From an uncultured Bacteroidaceae bacterium (lineage in GTDB: Bacteria; Bacteroidota; Bacteroidia; Bacteroidales; Bacteroidaceae): DNA of 64,000 nucleotides. Position 1 is the first letter of the stretch. Every line of letters begins with the position of its first letter. Of this stretch, positions 18,233 to 27,246 are shown piece after piece. Position numbers and translations under genes: made by a program. Below the pieces are notes generated by a model. That model made no database searches, was not told the origin of the DNA, and saw nothing but the letters and a program-made list of their open reading frames with translations. Location of the stretch: assembly GCA_934426255.1 (NCBI GenBank), contig CAKRYD010000005.1:1-64000 (forward strand). Direction: 5' to 3'.

Positions 18233-18946
18233 TCAATAGTGTGGCAGTGTAATTTCTTTTGACGCATAGCTTGGCCAAGGTTGTGCCAACGAACTGGTTC
18301 CGCCTACCAATTTCAAAGTGAAAGATGTGCCTTTTTGAAGGGCCAAATCATTTCGTTTCCAATTGTAGGATAAGATAGAATCGCTTGCTTCTTCCAGTTT
18401 TTCTCTTGCGTCTGTCAGTTTGGATGAGAAGGTTTCATTTTCGTTACTGTAAAACTGCTTTAGGATAGCTGCAACTTCCATTTGTACTTTTATATTCAGC
18501 GCATAGTTGGGTGAAGCGTTGTCTGTCTTGAAGCTGAACAGGAAGATGGGGAATTCTATCTTCCGGCGGTTGACGATTGTGTTACTTTCATTGGAACCTG
18601 TTTCTTTGACGAGGGCTATTTCTACCCATGTAGTGTCGCCTATTGCAACATCTTTTTCAAGCCAGTTGGTCTTCAATACCGAGTCACAGGCATTGTTCCA
18701 ACGCTTATCGGCTTCTTCGAGGGTGCATTCAAACCCCGTTGATGCCGGTGAAAATATTTCTAATATTCTTGAGGTCGCCTCTTCTAACTCATCGTTTTGC
18801 AGGTAAGAACTTGACGAGTTGCTCACCAATAGTTTATAGTTTCCGGTGTTGTTGGTATCTTCATCATTGTCTGAGCAGCCAGTCAGCAAGATTGCCGCAA
18901 GGGCAATTATAAGCCATTGATATTTCATGATGTGGTATGTTTTCAT
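18233..18946 (-). CDS. Lipoprotein with two copies of a small repeated domain
   Basis: A 237-residue protein whose signal peptide ends in the lipobox LLTGC. The residues after the Cys are acidic (SDNDEDTNN), resembling the surface-export signal of Bacteroidetes lipoproteins. It has two homologous halves, each with an Asn-Trp core: TNWLEKDVAIGDTTWVEIALV and SYNWKRNDLALQKGTSFTLK. The same pattern occurs once in the shorter lipoprotein encoded just upstream. The family is not one I can name. The start may be 18946 or 18928 (MKYQWLII). It sits 4 bases before nadA and 4 bases after its paralogue, giving a three-gene operon. Confidence 0.75.
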   Translation of the reverse strand: MKTYHIMKYQWLIIALAAILLTGCSDNDEDTNNTGNYKLLVSNSSSSYLQNDELEEATSRILEIFSPASTGFECTLEEADKRWNNACDSVLKTNWLEKDVAIGDTTWVEIALVKETGSNESNTIVNRRKIEFPIFLFSFKTDNASPNYALNIKVQMEVAAILKQFYSNENETFSSKLTDAREKLEEASDSILSYNWKRNDLALQKGTSFTLKLVGGTSSLAQPWPSYASKEITLPHY

Positions 18947-18950
18947 GCTT

Positions 18951-19337
18951 TTATCGTTTTAGAATAATAGGAGTTGATGATATAACTTCGCCTTCGTAAG
19001 TGACCAACTGCAACGTAAAGCTGCTACCCGATTCCAGATTGAAAGGCGTCCAGTTGTATGATTCAATGAGTGATTTCACTTTTTGAAAGCGTTGCAATGC
19101 TTCGGATTCGTCAGTTTGCATATATTGCTTGTTCTCGTCATACTGAGTGATTTTCAGTTGATTCAATTGATAAAGGGCGTTGTCGTTTTTTGCCAATTGA
19201 TCTGAAACCTCAACAATCTTAAGTAAGTAGGTCGGCACAATATGCTCTTCACTTTTTGAGCAGCTTGAGATGGCTGTTATCAACAAGATAATCAGCAATG
19301 GCTTGAGAATACCGGAGGTTTTTCCTTTTAAATTCAT
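18951..19337 (-). CDS. Small lipoprotein, paralogue of next gene
   Basis: A 128-residue protein with a basic N-terminus, hydrophobic segment and lipobox-like ISSC. The C-terminal half contains SYNWTPFNLESGSSFTLQLV, closely matching the repeated core of the 237-residue lipoprotein downstream. It therefore looks like a single-domain version of the same family. Function unknown; probable location is the outer membrane or its periplasmic face. It is the first gene of the operon leading to nadA and has a good promoter. Confidence 0.75.
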   Translation of the reverse strand: MNLKGKTSGILKPLLIILLITAISSCSKSEEHIVPTYLLKIVEVSDQLAKNDNALYQLNQLKITQYDENKQYMQTDESEALQRFQKVKSLIESYNWTPFNLESGSSFTLQLVTYEGEVISSTPIILKR

Positions 19338-19357
19338 CTATTATCTTCTTTGTGGCA

Positions 19358-19388
19358 CAAAAATAGGTAAAAAATGGCTTTGTCGCAA
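19358..19388 (-). promoter_or_regulatory. Promoter of lipoprotein-nadA operon
   Basis: On the minus strand TATTTTTG (19358-19365) fits TAnnTTTG, and a TTG (19386-19388) lies 20 bases further upstream, the expected -33 spacing. The box is 20 bases before the first codon. Confidence 0.6.
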
Positions 19389-19462
19389 GGACTGCAGATG
19401 AAATTTGATGGCTTTGTACAGCAAGTGCTTTCCTACAGGTTCCGGAATGTGGATATATAAAA

Positions 19463-19494
19463 GAGGTGCGAACCCTTTGCATGGTCCGCACCTC
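19463..19494 (-). terminator. Terminator of discoidin-repeat gene
   Basis: GAGGTGCGAAC and GTCCGCACCTC form an 11-bp stem with one mismatch and a 10-base loop. On the minus strand it is followed by TTTTATATATCC. It lies 21 bases past the stop codon of the large secreted protein gene. Confidence 0.8.
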
Positions 19495-19515
19495 AGTAAC
19501 GCTATGAGAAAATAC

Positions 19516-22500
19516 TTACTTGATGCTTATTTTCTTTTTGCCGATGATGTAGATGCCTTTCTTCAGACCCTTTTGTGCGTCTGTTGCTTTGACGTTGCGC
19601 TTGAGGAGCTTGCCGTCGATGCTGTAGACATTTACCTTATCGGTAGCCTTGGTCACGATGAACGGCTTAACGGCTGTTACCTGATCGGCAGTTTCAATTA
19701 TGAGATCGGCATCGCCTTCTTCGTTAACCACCTTCTTCGGGTCGATATATCCATAACGTCCGTTGATGAAAAGGTTAGCTGTGCTTGCAGCGAGCTTCCA
19801 GCTTGTGGTTTCGGCATCGTAGTTGAAGATACCCATACCCGGAGCTGCCACGGTCATGCCCTGCAATGTACCGATGAGTCCGTTGGCAACAACGGCAGAT
19901 GTGTCGGTAACATTAGTTGGCAGAGGGAAGTAGATCGGCTGCTTGGTATCATTGTCACATTGTGTGTAGTCATTGACCATAATGATGAACGGTTCACCAG
20001 CTTCGAAAGAAGACTTCTCCTTCAGTTCGAGACGGCTGCCTTCCTCAGTAGCTGTGAGGCTCTTCACGGCATAGGTCTTGACGGTGGCTCCGCTGATACC
20101 GTCGTTGAATTCTGCGAGTCCGTCAACGGCCCAAGGCAGTACCATGGTGTTGAGGCTGTTGTCAAGGTAGTAGGTGATGGCTACAACGTCGCTTTCAACC
20201 GGTTTGAAGATGAACGACTGCTGTTCTTTACCGTCAGCCGGATAGTTGAGAACTACGAAGTTGGTGCGGTCGGTCTTGAGGCAGTCGAAAGGATCTTCAA
20301 CGCCTACCTGCTGCATCTTGAATTTACCATTACCATAATAGTAGATGTTGTAAGGAGTCTTTTCGTGTGACATCAGCGGCGAGAGGCTTGCACCCTGTCC
20401 GCGGTAAGCACCGAAGTACTGTCCCGTACCCATGTTCTGGATGGCATAGCATCCGATGGCGTTGCCTGTGGGCTCTTGTCCTTCAATGGGAACGAGACGC
20501 CAGATAGCATAGGGATCTGAAGTGGGATCGGCTGTCTCAAGCTGGTATGTACCTATATGCAGCTGGTCACCCGTTGATGTACTGTTGAGGAATATAGGCT
20601 GTCCTTGTGTATAGTCGTAGAGCGAACCACCGAAGATGTTGTACCACTTGTTGGGTTCGAGCTGACCTACATGGCTCATAAAGGTCTTGAAGGCCTCTTT
20701 CATCTTGGCGATGGCATTGTTGATCTGCTCCTTGGTGGGGCTGACGAGGCTTACACTGTTCTTGGCCTCGGTAACTGCATTGGCGAAAGCATCGATGGCT
20801 TCTTCGCTGTCAACGTAGCCCAAGCCGTAGTTGTCTTCGCTGACCACAGACTTGGCGATAAAGTCTTCACGATAGCTCTTGGTCAGTGCAACCAGTTCCG
20901 TGGTGTCGGCATAGAGAGCTTCCACGGCAGCGATGGCTGCTTCAAACTTGTCGTTGAACTCGGTGGTGGTCATTTCATGTTTGCCCATCTTCTCGGCTAT
21001 GTCGAGGATGGCTTTCATAGCATCGCAAGCCTCTTTCATGCCGGGGATGTAGTCATACTGTATACGATCCTTGTCGAGACCCGAGTACATTTGGAACTCG
21101 CTAAGGTTGAAAGTGATACCGGTAACGTCGGGATTGTTGAATGTGCGAGTTTCAACCTTGCCTGCGTGGGTGGTGTTCTTGACAACGAAACGGATGTATT
21201 TGTAGGAGTCACCGAGGTCGATGGTGGGTGAGGTATACGGAGTTTCCTGAACCACTACATCTTCGGGGAAGCCTTCGTTCAGTTCGGTGATGGCCGTCCA
21301 TGAGTCTTGGTCGGCATTGTCGGTGCTGGCACCGAGCTCGTCGTCGTTGGTGGCAAAGATCTGAATGTCGTTGGGGTTGTCGTGCCAGTCGCTGTTACGT
21401 CCGTAGTATTGGAAGTAGAAGCTCTTGACGGGTTCGTTGAGTTTCACCTGCAGGTTGTGATAGCCTGTACCTGTGTGGTCAAGGCTTTCCACTGCATCCA
21501 TGGAAGCAATCCATTCGTCGGCAGTGATGTCGGCTTTCTGCATGTCTGTGCTCCAGAACGAGTGGAATATGGTGTTCTTGTCACCGTCGATGAGGGCTGC
21601 AATGGTACCATCGGCAGCGTTGCTGTTGCTGCTAATCTGGGCTGCATCTGTGATGAGTGTGATGCGTGAGCCTGTTGCGGTATCGTAGATGCTTCTTGCC
21701 TTGGTGGTCAGTTCGGCCAGTTTGGTATCGAGCGCATCACGGTCAACATAGAGGTCGTCGATGGCCTTGGCAGCTGCATTGATGGCTTCAATGTCAGCTT
21801 CCGTCACTGTCAGGTTGGCTATCTTCTCCTGTGCTTCGGCCACGAGCTTGTCGTAGGTGTCGCAGGCCTCTTTCATGCCGGCCACCTTGTAGTATTCCGA
21901 CGATTCGGCAGGTGTGCCATCGTAAACCTGGAACTCACTGAGGTTGAAGGTTACACCGGTGATGGAAGGAACTGCAAATCCTGTGGCGCGGTTTCCGCCG
22001 TCCATGGTAGATACATGTTTCACCACGAAGCGCAGGTATTTGTAGCTGCCTTTGAGGTCAATGACGGGTGAACTGTAGGATACGGCATTGTCGTTGCCGG
22101 GGAATCCATACTCGCTCTTGGTCATGTCGACAATTTCGGTCCATTGCAGCGAGTCTGCTGCTGCAGTGCTTGCACCGAGGGTTTCGTCGTTGGTGCCGTA
22201 GAGGGTGATGTGGGTGGGGTTGTCGTGCCAGCCGTCTGTGTTGTCTCGGCCGTTGAAGCGGAACTTCATCTTGCTGATTTCCTTGCCAAGTGTTATCTGG
22301 AGGTTGTGCCATCCTATACCTGTCGTGGTGGCAATGTTGCCCATGGCTCCGTCCCAAAGTGAGTGGAAGATGGTGCCGGTATTGCCGTCGATGAGGTTGG
22401 CCAGATTGCCTTCGCTGGCTTGTGAGTTGCTGGCTATCTGGTCGGCCGAAGTGATGAGAGCCGTGTAGTCATCGGCTTTCTGACGCGAAGAGGCTGTGTT

Positions 22501-23883
22501 GTCAATGGCTCTCTTCATCTTGTCGGCGAGCAGTTGCTTGGGTCCCAACTCGGAGAATGACTTGATGAGTTCTTCATCTGTGATTTCCTTGAAGTACCAG
22601 GCTGCCGTAGCATTGGCTCCTGTGTTCCAGGTGCATATCTTGCCTCCTATACCTGTGCCGTTGGAATGTCCCTGAGTCTCGTATGCGCGTGTGTTTTTAG
22701 TGTTGTAGATGTTGTACTGTGCGTAGCCCAGGGGTTTGAGCACCTGTTCGTATTCTGCATCGGGTTCTTTCGAGAAGCTCACCTGTACGTCGGTGGCATC
22801 TGTGAAGTTCCCGTTTTCGTCTGTCACACACCTGAGGTATTCGGATGTACCGGCGTTCTGTATGGTGAAGTTACCGTCTTCGAGCTTGTTGATGATAAAG
22901 GCGAACTTTCCTTTCTTTTCGTCGAGGTTGCCCCAGTAGAGGCGGCTGTCCAGGTCGGCATAGAGTGCTTTCTGCACATCGGGCTGGCTGGTGGCAAAGG
23001 CTGCATTTTTGCTGATGATGTAGTAGTATCCGCCATTCTTGAAGTCAACGGTCGATGCGATGACAGCGTCGTAGGCATCGAGCATGGCCTGTTCATCGGC
23101 TGCTGCCGAGCTTTCGTTTCTTTCTGTGATGTCAAGGTCGGCTTTGTCGAGTGCATAGACAAGGGCCTCCAGTTTCTGGGCATCTACACATCCGGGGTCG
23201 GTTCCTGCTACCAAGCTTGCACTTGCATCTTTAATCAGTGTATAGTTCTTTTCCAGTGAGATGAGGGGAGAGTTGCTCTCGATGGCCTGATATACCTGGA
23301 ATTCGCCAATGGCAAAGTAGGGATAATTGCCGGTCGAACCACCTCCGTTGGTCTTTGTTACGGCGAAGCGAAGATAACGATAGGGCTCTCCGAGGTCAAT
23401 CATCTCGGATGTGTAGTCGTAGATGGCTTCTGCCGTGGGCATGTTTTTGATTGTGTCAATCTTGGTCCACTGCTCGTTGTCATTGGAGGCATACAGCACC
23501 ATTTCTGTGGGGCGGTTGGTGTGGCCGTAGCTGTCGGCACGTCTGCCCATGGTGAAGATGATGCGCTGCTGCGGCTGGCTTTGCAGGTCTACCTGCAGCC
23601 AGTGCGGATGGTCATCCGGTGCGGGAGGAGTTCCGTCCCATGCTGAGGTGAAAAACGTTGAGCCGTCTCCATCGATGAGGGCAGCATAGCTTCCTTCGGC
23701 ACTCGAGCCGTTCGTTCCTGCCTTGAAGTCGCTGGAGAACTGGCAGAGTTCCGGATCATTGTCATCGGCATGGATGACAAGCCCCATGTTGCGGTCGAAT
23801 GTCCAATTCGTTTCACCGCTTGCTTGGATCCATAAGACGCTGCATATGAGCAGCGTCATCAAGTGATAGAATTTTTTTATCAT
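19516..23883 (-). CDS. Large secreted protein with three discoidin-like domains
   Basis: A 1455-residue exported protein. I start at 23883 (MIKKFYHLMTLLICSVLW), which gives a signal peptide; the longer frame to 23958 lacks one. Three F5/8 type C (discoidin-like) blocks are seen, near residues 45-205, 480-670 and 760-980. Each has an ALIDGD- or LIDGNTGTIFHS-like turn, a HWLQVDL/HNLQV strand and an FNLSEFQVYDG end. Helical linkers rich in Glu/Ala (for example YKVAGMKEACDTYDKLVAEA) separate them. A ricin-like or lipocalin-like stretch follows (about 1080-1200), then a C-terminal KKGIYIIGKKKISIK tail. Discoidin blocks usually bind sugars, so adhesion or glycan binding is likely. No catalytic domain is evident. 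Confidence 0.85.
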   Translation of the reverse strand: MIKKFYHLMTLLICSVLWIQASGETNWTFDRNMGLVIHADDNDPELCQFSSDFKAGTNGSSAEGSYAALIDGDGSTFFTSAWDGTPPAPDDHPHWLQVDLQSQPQQRIIFTMGRRADSYGHTNRPTEMVLYASNDNEQWTKIDTIKNMPTAEAIYDYTSEMIDLGEPYRYLRFAVTKTNGGGSTGNYPYFAIGEFQVYQAIESNSPLISLEKNYTLIKDASASLVAGTDPGCVDAQKLEALVYALDKADLDITERNESSAAADEQAMLDAYDAVIASTVDFKNGGYYYIISKNAAFATSQPDVQKALYADLDSRLYWGNLDEKKGKFAFIINKLEDGNFTIQNAGTSEYLRCVTDENGNFTDATDVQVSFSKEPDAEYEQVLKPLGYAQYNIYNTKNTRAYETQGHSNGTGIGGKICTWNTGANATAAWYFKEITDEELIKSFSELGPKQLLADKMKRAIDNTASSRQKADDYTALITSADQIASNSQASEGNLANLIDGNTGTIFHSLWDGAMGNIATTTGIGWHNLQITLGKEISKMKFRFNGRDNTDGWHDNPTHITLYGTNDETLGASTAAADSLQWTEIVDMTKSEYGFPGNDNAVSYSSPVIDLKGSYKYLRFVVKHVSTMDGGNRATGFAVPSITGVTFNLSEFQVYDGTPAESSEYYKVAGMKEACDTYDKLVAEAQEKIANLTVTEADIEAINAAAKAIDDLYVDRDALDTKLAELTTKARSIYDTATGSRITLITDAAQISSNSNAADGTIAALIDGDKNTIFHSFWSTDMQKADITADEWIASMDAVESLDHTGTGYHNLQVKLNEPVKSFYFQYYGRNSDWHDNPNDIQIFATNDDELGASTDNADQDSWTAITELNEGFPEDVVVQETPYTSPTIDLGDSYKYIRFVVKNTTHAGKVETRTFNNPDVTGITFNLSEFQMYSGLDKDRIQYDYIPGMKEACDAMKAILDIAEKMGKHEMTTTEFNDKFEAAIAAVEALYADTTELVALTKSYREDFIAKSVVSEDNYGLGYVDSEEAIDAFANAVTEAKNSVSLVSPTKEQINNAIAKMKEAFKTFMSHVGQLEPNKWYNIFGGSLYDYTQGQPIFLNSTSTGDQLHIGTYQLETADPTSDPYAIWRLVPIEGQEPTGNAIGCYAIQNMGTGQYFGAYRGQGASLSPLMSHEKTPYNIYYYGNGKFKMQQVGVEDPFDCLKTDRTNFVVLNYPADGKEQQSFIFKPVESDVVAITYYLDNSLNTMVLPWAVDGLAEFNDGISGATVKTYAVKSLTATEEGSRLELKEKSSFEAGEPFIIMVNDYTQCDNDTKQPIYFPLPTNVTDTSAVVANGLIGTLQGMTVAAPGMGIFNYDAETTSWKLAASTANLFINGRYGYIDPKKVVNEEGDADLIIETADQVTAVKPFIVTKATDKVNVYSIDGKLLKRNVKATDAQKGLKKGIYIIGKKKISIK

Positions 23884-23955
23884 ACGCTTATTGTGTATAT
23901 AAATTGTTGTCTGTCTTTTAGTGTCGTGGCCTTTAATGTGGCCTGGTGCGTCTTG

Positions 23956-23963
23956 CAAAGATA
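23956..23963 (-). promoter_or_regulatory. -7 box of discoidin-repeat gene
   Basis: The minus strand reads TATCTTTG (TAnnTTTG), 72 bases upstream of the chosen start at 23883. Its position supports 23883 over 23958, since translation from 23958 would begin inside the promoter. Confidence 0.6.
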
Positions 23964-24225
23964 GACTATTGTAATAGAACTGTAATATTTTCTGAAGTAT
24001 TTGTGTGTTAAATAAGCATAATTAAGCCGTTTTGTCACGAGAACGGTGTTTTTCTAACGTTTTTTGAGTTTCGCTTATGTTGTTTTTGGCAGTTTGTTAC
24101 TCTCGCTTCTGTTTTTGCGCTGCGGAAACGTTGCCACACTGCCGATGCGGCGGTGAATAGTGAACCCTGCCGGCCGGAAGGGCCGAAAATGCGGGGTGAA
24201 GGCGGTGGTGTGTATAGGTTCTGTT
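23964..24225. other. Intergenic stretch with no gene recognised
   Basis: Between the discoidin-gene promoter and the tandem repeat array I see no credible coding frame, RNA gene or strong hairpin. Confidence 0.5.
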
Positions 24226-24247
24226 TGTTTTGTGGCTGGAAACAAAG

Positions 24248-24408
24248 TGTTCCATGTAGGTGAAACACGCTGTTATATGTACATGAAACACATTGTGGTC
24301 TGTATAGGAAATAACTTGTTTCATGTAGGTGAAACACATAGTGCTCTGTATAGGAAACAACCTGTTTCATGTAGGGGAAACAAGGTGTTTCATGTAGAGG
24401 AAACACAC
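24248..24408. repeat. Seven tandem 23-bp palindromic repeats
   Basis: There are seven contiguous 23-base units, starting at 24248, 24271, 24294, 24317, 24340, 24363 and 24386, with a degenerate eighth copy likely at 24226-24247. The best units read TGTTTCATGTAGGTGAAACA, an imperfect palindrome (TGTTTCA...TGAAACA). Units 3 and 5 share the variant core CTGTATAGGAAA. There are no spacers, so it is not a CRISPR array. A unit length of 23 is not a multiple of three, which argues against selection for coding. It lies in the 598-base gap between the NhaC-like gene (stop side) and the discoidin gene (start side), both on the minus strand. Confidence 0.9.
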
Positions 24409-24481
24409 TTCGATGTGCTGCATTGTATGCTGAGATGCCCGGCTTTGCCATGTGGCAGGCCGGGGATGAGTCTTTCCTGTG

Positions 24482-25798
24482 TTAAGGCTTGGTGGTCAGT
24501 CTTGGGTAGCGTAAGACGATGGCCGCCAGTGCACAGAGAGCCAGCAGCAGCGGATAGAACAGGTAGGGTATTATGGCTGTGGAGGGAATGGCAGCCAGTC
24601 CACCGGCCATGAGCAGCTGTGCTCCATAAGGAATGATGCCTTGTATGCAGCACGAAAACGTGTCGAGGATGCTGGCCGTCTTGCGTGGGTCAACTCCAAA
24701 CTTGCGTGATATGTCGTTGGAAATGGAGCCTACGGAGAGTATGGCCACGGTGTTGTTGGCCGTACATAGGTTGGTGAGACACACCAGGGCCGCGATGCAA
24801 CCTTCGGCTCCCCGTGCCGAACGTACGCCGTGTGTGAGGGTATGTATGATCCATGTAATGCCACCTCCCTTGCGTATCACTGCCAGCAATCCTCCGGCCA
24901 TCATGGAAACGAGGATGAGTTCGCTCATGCCTCCTATTCCGGTGCATATGGCATTGAGGAAGCCCTCGACGGTGTAGGAGCCGTCGCACAGCCCTACGAT
25001 GCCGCAGAGCACGATGCCCAGTGATAGGCTCCACAGCACATTGAGCCCCATGATGGCAGTGACAAGGACTGCCAGATATGGAATGATTTTCCACCATGCC
25101 ACGTTGTCGATGGGTGCCGGCATGCTGTTATCGCTTCCCAGCACGGCATAGAGCAGGAAGGTGATGCCGGCAGCAGGCAGTGCTATGCGTATGTTCACAC
25201 GGAATTTGTCGCTCATGCGGCAGCCCTGTGTCCTGGTGGCCACTACTGTGGTGTCGGATATAAACGACAGGTTGTCGCCGAAGAAGCTGCCTCCTACCAC
25301 GGCAGCCACGGTCAGGGGAAGCTCCATTCCGGTCTGCAATGCCAGTCCGCTTGCTATGGGTGTCAGGGCTACAACGGTGCCCACCGAAGTTCCTATCGAC
25401 AGCGAAATGAAGCAGGAAGCCACAAAGAGTCCCGAGAGCAGCATGCCTGACGGTACAAGTCCGAGGGTCAGGGCCACGGTGGCGTCGACTGCCCCCATTG
25501 CCTTTGCAGCCGCGGCAAAGGCACCTGCAAGGACGAAAATCCATATCATGAGAAGCAGGTTCTTGTTGCCTGCACCTTCGGAAAACACCGACAGGCGGTC
25601 TTCAAAGCTCATGCCGCGCAGAGTGACCAGTCCATATACCGAGGTGAGGATAAACACTACGAGCAGCGGCACCTTGTGGAAACCATGCATCAGAAAGCTC
25701 AGTGCAATGAAGAGAAGTGCCATTACGGCCAGCGGGCTCAGTGCCAGAAGCCCATTCCTATGTACGGCTTTGTGCCGGAGAATATCCTTTTCTTTCAT
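24482..25798 (-). CDS. NhaC-family Na+/H+ antiporter-like protein
   Basis: A 438-residue inner-membrane protein with about 11-12 hydrophobic helices. The NhaC signature VGGSFFGDNLSFISDTTVVA lies near residue 180, preceded by SIGTSVGTVVALTPIA. The NhaC family includes Na+/H+ antiporters but also malate/lactate and amino-acid exchangers, so the substrate cannot be fixed from sequence. It is monocistronic with a -7 box 23 bases upstream; the repeat array lies just past its stop codon. Confidence 0.88.
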   Translation of the reverse strand: MKEKDILRHKAVHRNGLLALSPLAVMALLFIALSFLMHGFHKVPLLVVFILTSVYGLVTLRGMSFEDRLSVFSEGAGNKNLLLMIWIFVLAGAFAAAAKAMGAVDATVALTLGLVPSGMLLSGLFVASCFISLSIGTSVGTVVALTPIASGLALQTGMELPLTVAAVVGGSFFGDNLSFISDTTVVATRTQGCRMSDKFRVNIRIALPAAGITFLLYAVLGSDNSMPAPIDNVAWWKIIPYLAVLVTAIMGLNVLWSLSLGIVLCGIVGLCDGSYTVEGFLNAICTGIGGMSELILVSMMAGGLLAVIRKGGGITWIIHTLTHGVRSARGAEGCIAALVCLTNLCTANNTVAILSVGSISNDISRKFGVDPRKTASILDTFSCCIQGIIPYGAQLLMAGGLAAIPSTAIIPYLFYPLLLALCALAAIVLRYPRLTTKP

Positions 25799-25820
25799 TT
25801 TTATCGGCCTTATTCAGACG

Positions 25821-25828
25821 CAAAGTTA
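25821..25828 (-). promoter_or_regulatory. -7 box of NhaC-like gene
   Basis: The minus strand reads TAACTTTG (TAnnTTTG), 22 bases before the start codon at 25798. Confidence 0.55.
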
Positions 25829-25956
25829 CGCAAGAAGTGCCGTTTCTGCTGCATTTGTCGGCCTGTTAAATGCAAAAATAACGGGATACAGCGTGTTTTT
25901 TCGTAAAATAGACATAATGAGGCCAATGTTTGCTTCCGGCATTAAGCTGAAAGTTG

Positions 25957-25964
25957 TATATTTG
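25957..25964 (+). promoter_or_regulatory. -7 box of lectin-like/metallophosphoesterase operon
   Basis: TATATTTG matches TAnnTTTG about 100 bases upstream of the ATG at 26064. A TTTG at 25929-25932 is 24 bases away, a little further than the usual -33 spacing. Confidence 0.5.
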
Positions 25965-26063
25965 CTTTGGGAAATAAGTAGCGCCATCGGGTAAAAGGGC
26001 TTCCCGGTGGTTGCTTCATCAGATAGAGAAAAGACAAGCCCTTTATTATTCAAACATCATTAC

Positions 26064-27242
26064 ATGATAAGATTCATTGTACTTTTTTGCTCTCTGACTT
26101 TGCTGTTAGAGACGAAAGCTCAGATGTTGCCGTCGGGAAGCAGTGAAGGGCAACCTGTATGGTATTACATCGAAAGTGCGGGAGGTACATCCGGAAGCTC
26201 TTTGGTATGTACGGTCGAAGACGACCAGGTATATGCCCGTGAAAAGCAGCTCAACGATGCCGATGCCGCCGCCAGCCAGTTATGGCGTTTTGAAATTGAT
26301 GATGAAGGCCTTTGCTACATCATCAACAAGGCCACCGGCCGTTTCATGAACTTCAAGTTCAGCTCAACGTTGCGTGTCAATGTCGTGAGTGTCACAGACA
26401 ACAGGGCAAAGTTTATGTTTGTGCTCCACGAAGGGGGCATATCCCTGCGGCTGAACTCGGCCACCGACGAACAGTGCTACGTAGGTCTTGGCACCAAAGA
26501 CGAACTGAAGGGACAGTTTGTGGGTGTGACCAGCGAAGAAAGCCTGACAAACGGGCTTCTGACGTTTACCGCCTACAACGATTCGCCTTTGAAGTATTCA
26601 ACCAAAGGCCATGAAACATGGTATGGCATCCTGTCGGCCAAAGAGGGATTAGAGGCTATGGCCCTTACAGATTGTTCGTCAGAAAACGCTGACTTTCCGA
26701 TTGCAGTGAGCAGCTTCAGCAGTGACGATGCCGCTCAGCAATGGAAGCTGGTTAAGGATGATGCCACCGGACGTATAAAGATAGTCAACCGCAAAAGCGG
26801 CTTGCACATCCTGACGGCATCAAACGTCGTGGGCAGCTTCAACGCCACCATATTGGGTTGGGTAGCCAAGAATCCCGGTTTCGACTATACCTATCTGGGG
26901 CTGGGACAATATGCCCTTTACGGTACGGAAGACGATGATGTGGTTCGCTATCTGGGACTTCAGGACACAGAAAGTGCGCCTGTAGAGCTGAAAACCGACA
27001 AATTGGCATCGTCAGCATTCGCATGGGTGTTCAAGGAAACAGCCACAGGCACAGGTATTTCCGATCTTAGTGCCAACGTAAAGATAGCCGTTGTCGACGG
27101 ACGCATAGTGGTATACGGCACCGACAACTATAAAATCACCTCTGCACAAGGCATGCAGATGCCCAAAGATGCCAGGCTGCCGAAGGGCGTATATATTGTA
27201 ACCTGCAACGGCCAGTCTACAAAAATCACCATCAATAAGTAA
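26064..27242 (+). CDS. Secreted lectin-like protein (beta-trefoil-like)
   Basis: A 392-residue protein starting at 26064 (MIRFIVLFCSLTLLLETKAQ, a signal peptide); the open frame extends to 26007 but those codons are charged. The mature part carries two similar blocks, each with an AAQQWKL/ASQLWRFE strand followed by YIINKATGRFMNF or KIVNRKSGLHILT. This resembles ricin-type beta-trefoil carbohydrate-binding repeats. The C-terminus (LPKGVYIVTCNGQSTKITINK) is a GIYIV-type tail. It precedes the metallophosphoesterase gene by 4 bases, so the two are expressed together. Glycan binding is the likely role; I see no enzyme motif. Confidence 0.8.
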   Translation: MIRFIVLFCSLTLLLETKAQMLPSGSSEGQPVWYYIESAGGTSGSSLVCTVEDDQVYAREKQLNDADAAASQLWRFEIDDEGLCYIINKATGRFMNFKFSSTLRVNVVSVTDNRAKFMFVLHEGGISLRLNSATDEQCYVGLGTKDELKGQFVGVTSEESLTNGLLTFTAYNDSPLKYSTKGHETWYGILSAKEGLEAMALTDCSSENADFPIAVSSFSSDDAAQQWKLVKDDATGRIKIVNRKSGLHILTASNVVGSFNATILGWVAKNPGFDYTYLGLGQYALYGTEDDDVVRYLGLQDTESAPVELKTDKLASSAFAWVFKETATGTGISDLSANVKIAVVDGRIVVYGTDNYKITSAQGMQMPKDARLPKGVYIVTCNGQSTKITINK

Positions 27243-27246
27243 GGAA

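Noticed and set aside
18228..18267. Longer NadA starting at 18267
   Set aside because: It would overlap the upstream lipoprotein gene, and the residues have no match to the usual NadA N-terminus.
24248..24408. CRISPR array
   Set aside because: The repeats are contiguous with no unique spacers and no cas genes are near.
24035..24451. A 138-codon minus-strand frame through the 23-bp repeats
   Set aside because: Its product is only the translated repeat (Tyr/His/Phe/Cys-rich with no fold), and 23 is not a multiple of three, so the repeats are better read as DNA or RNA elements.
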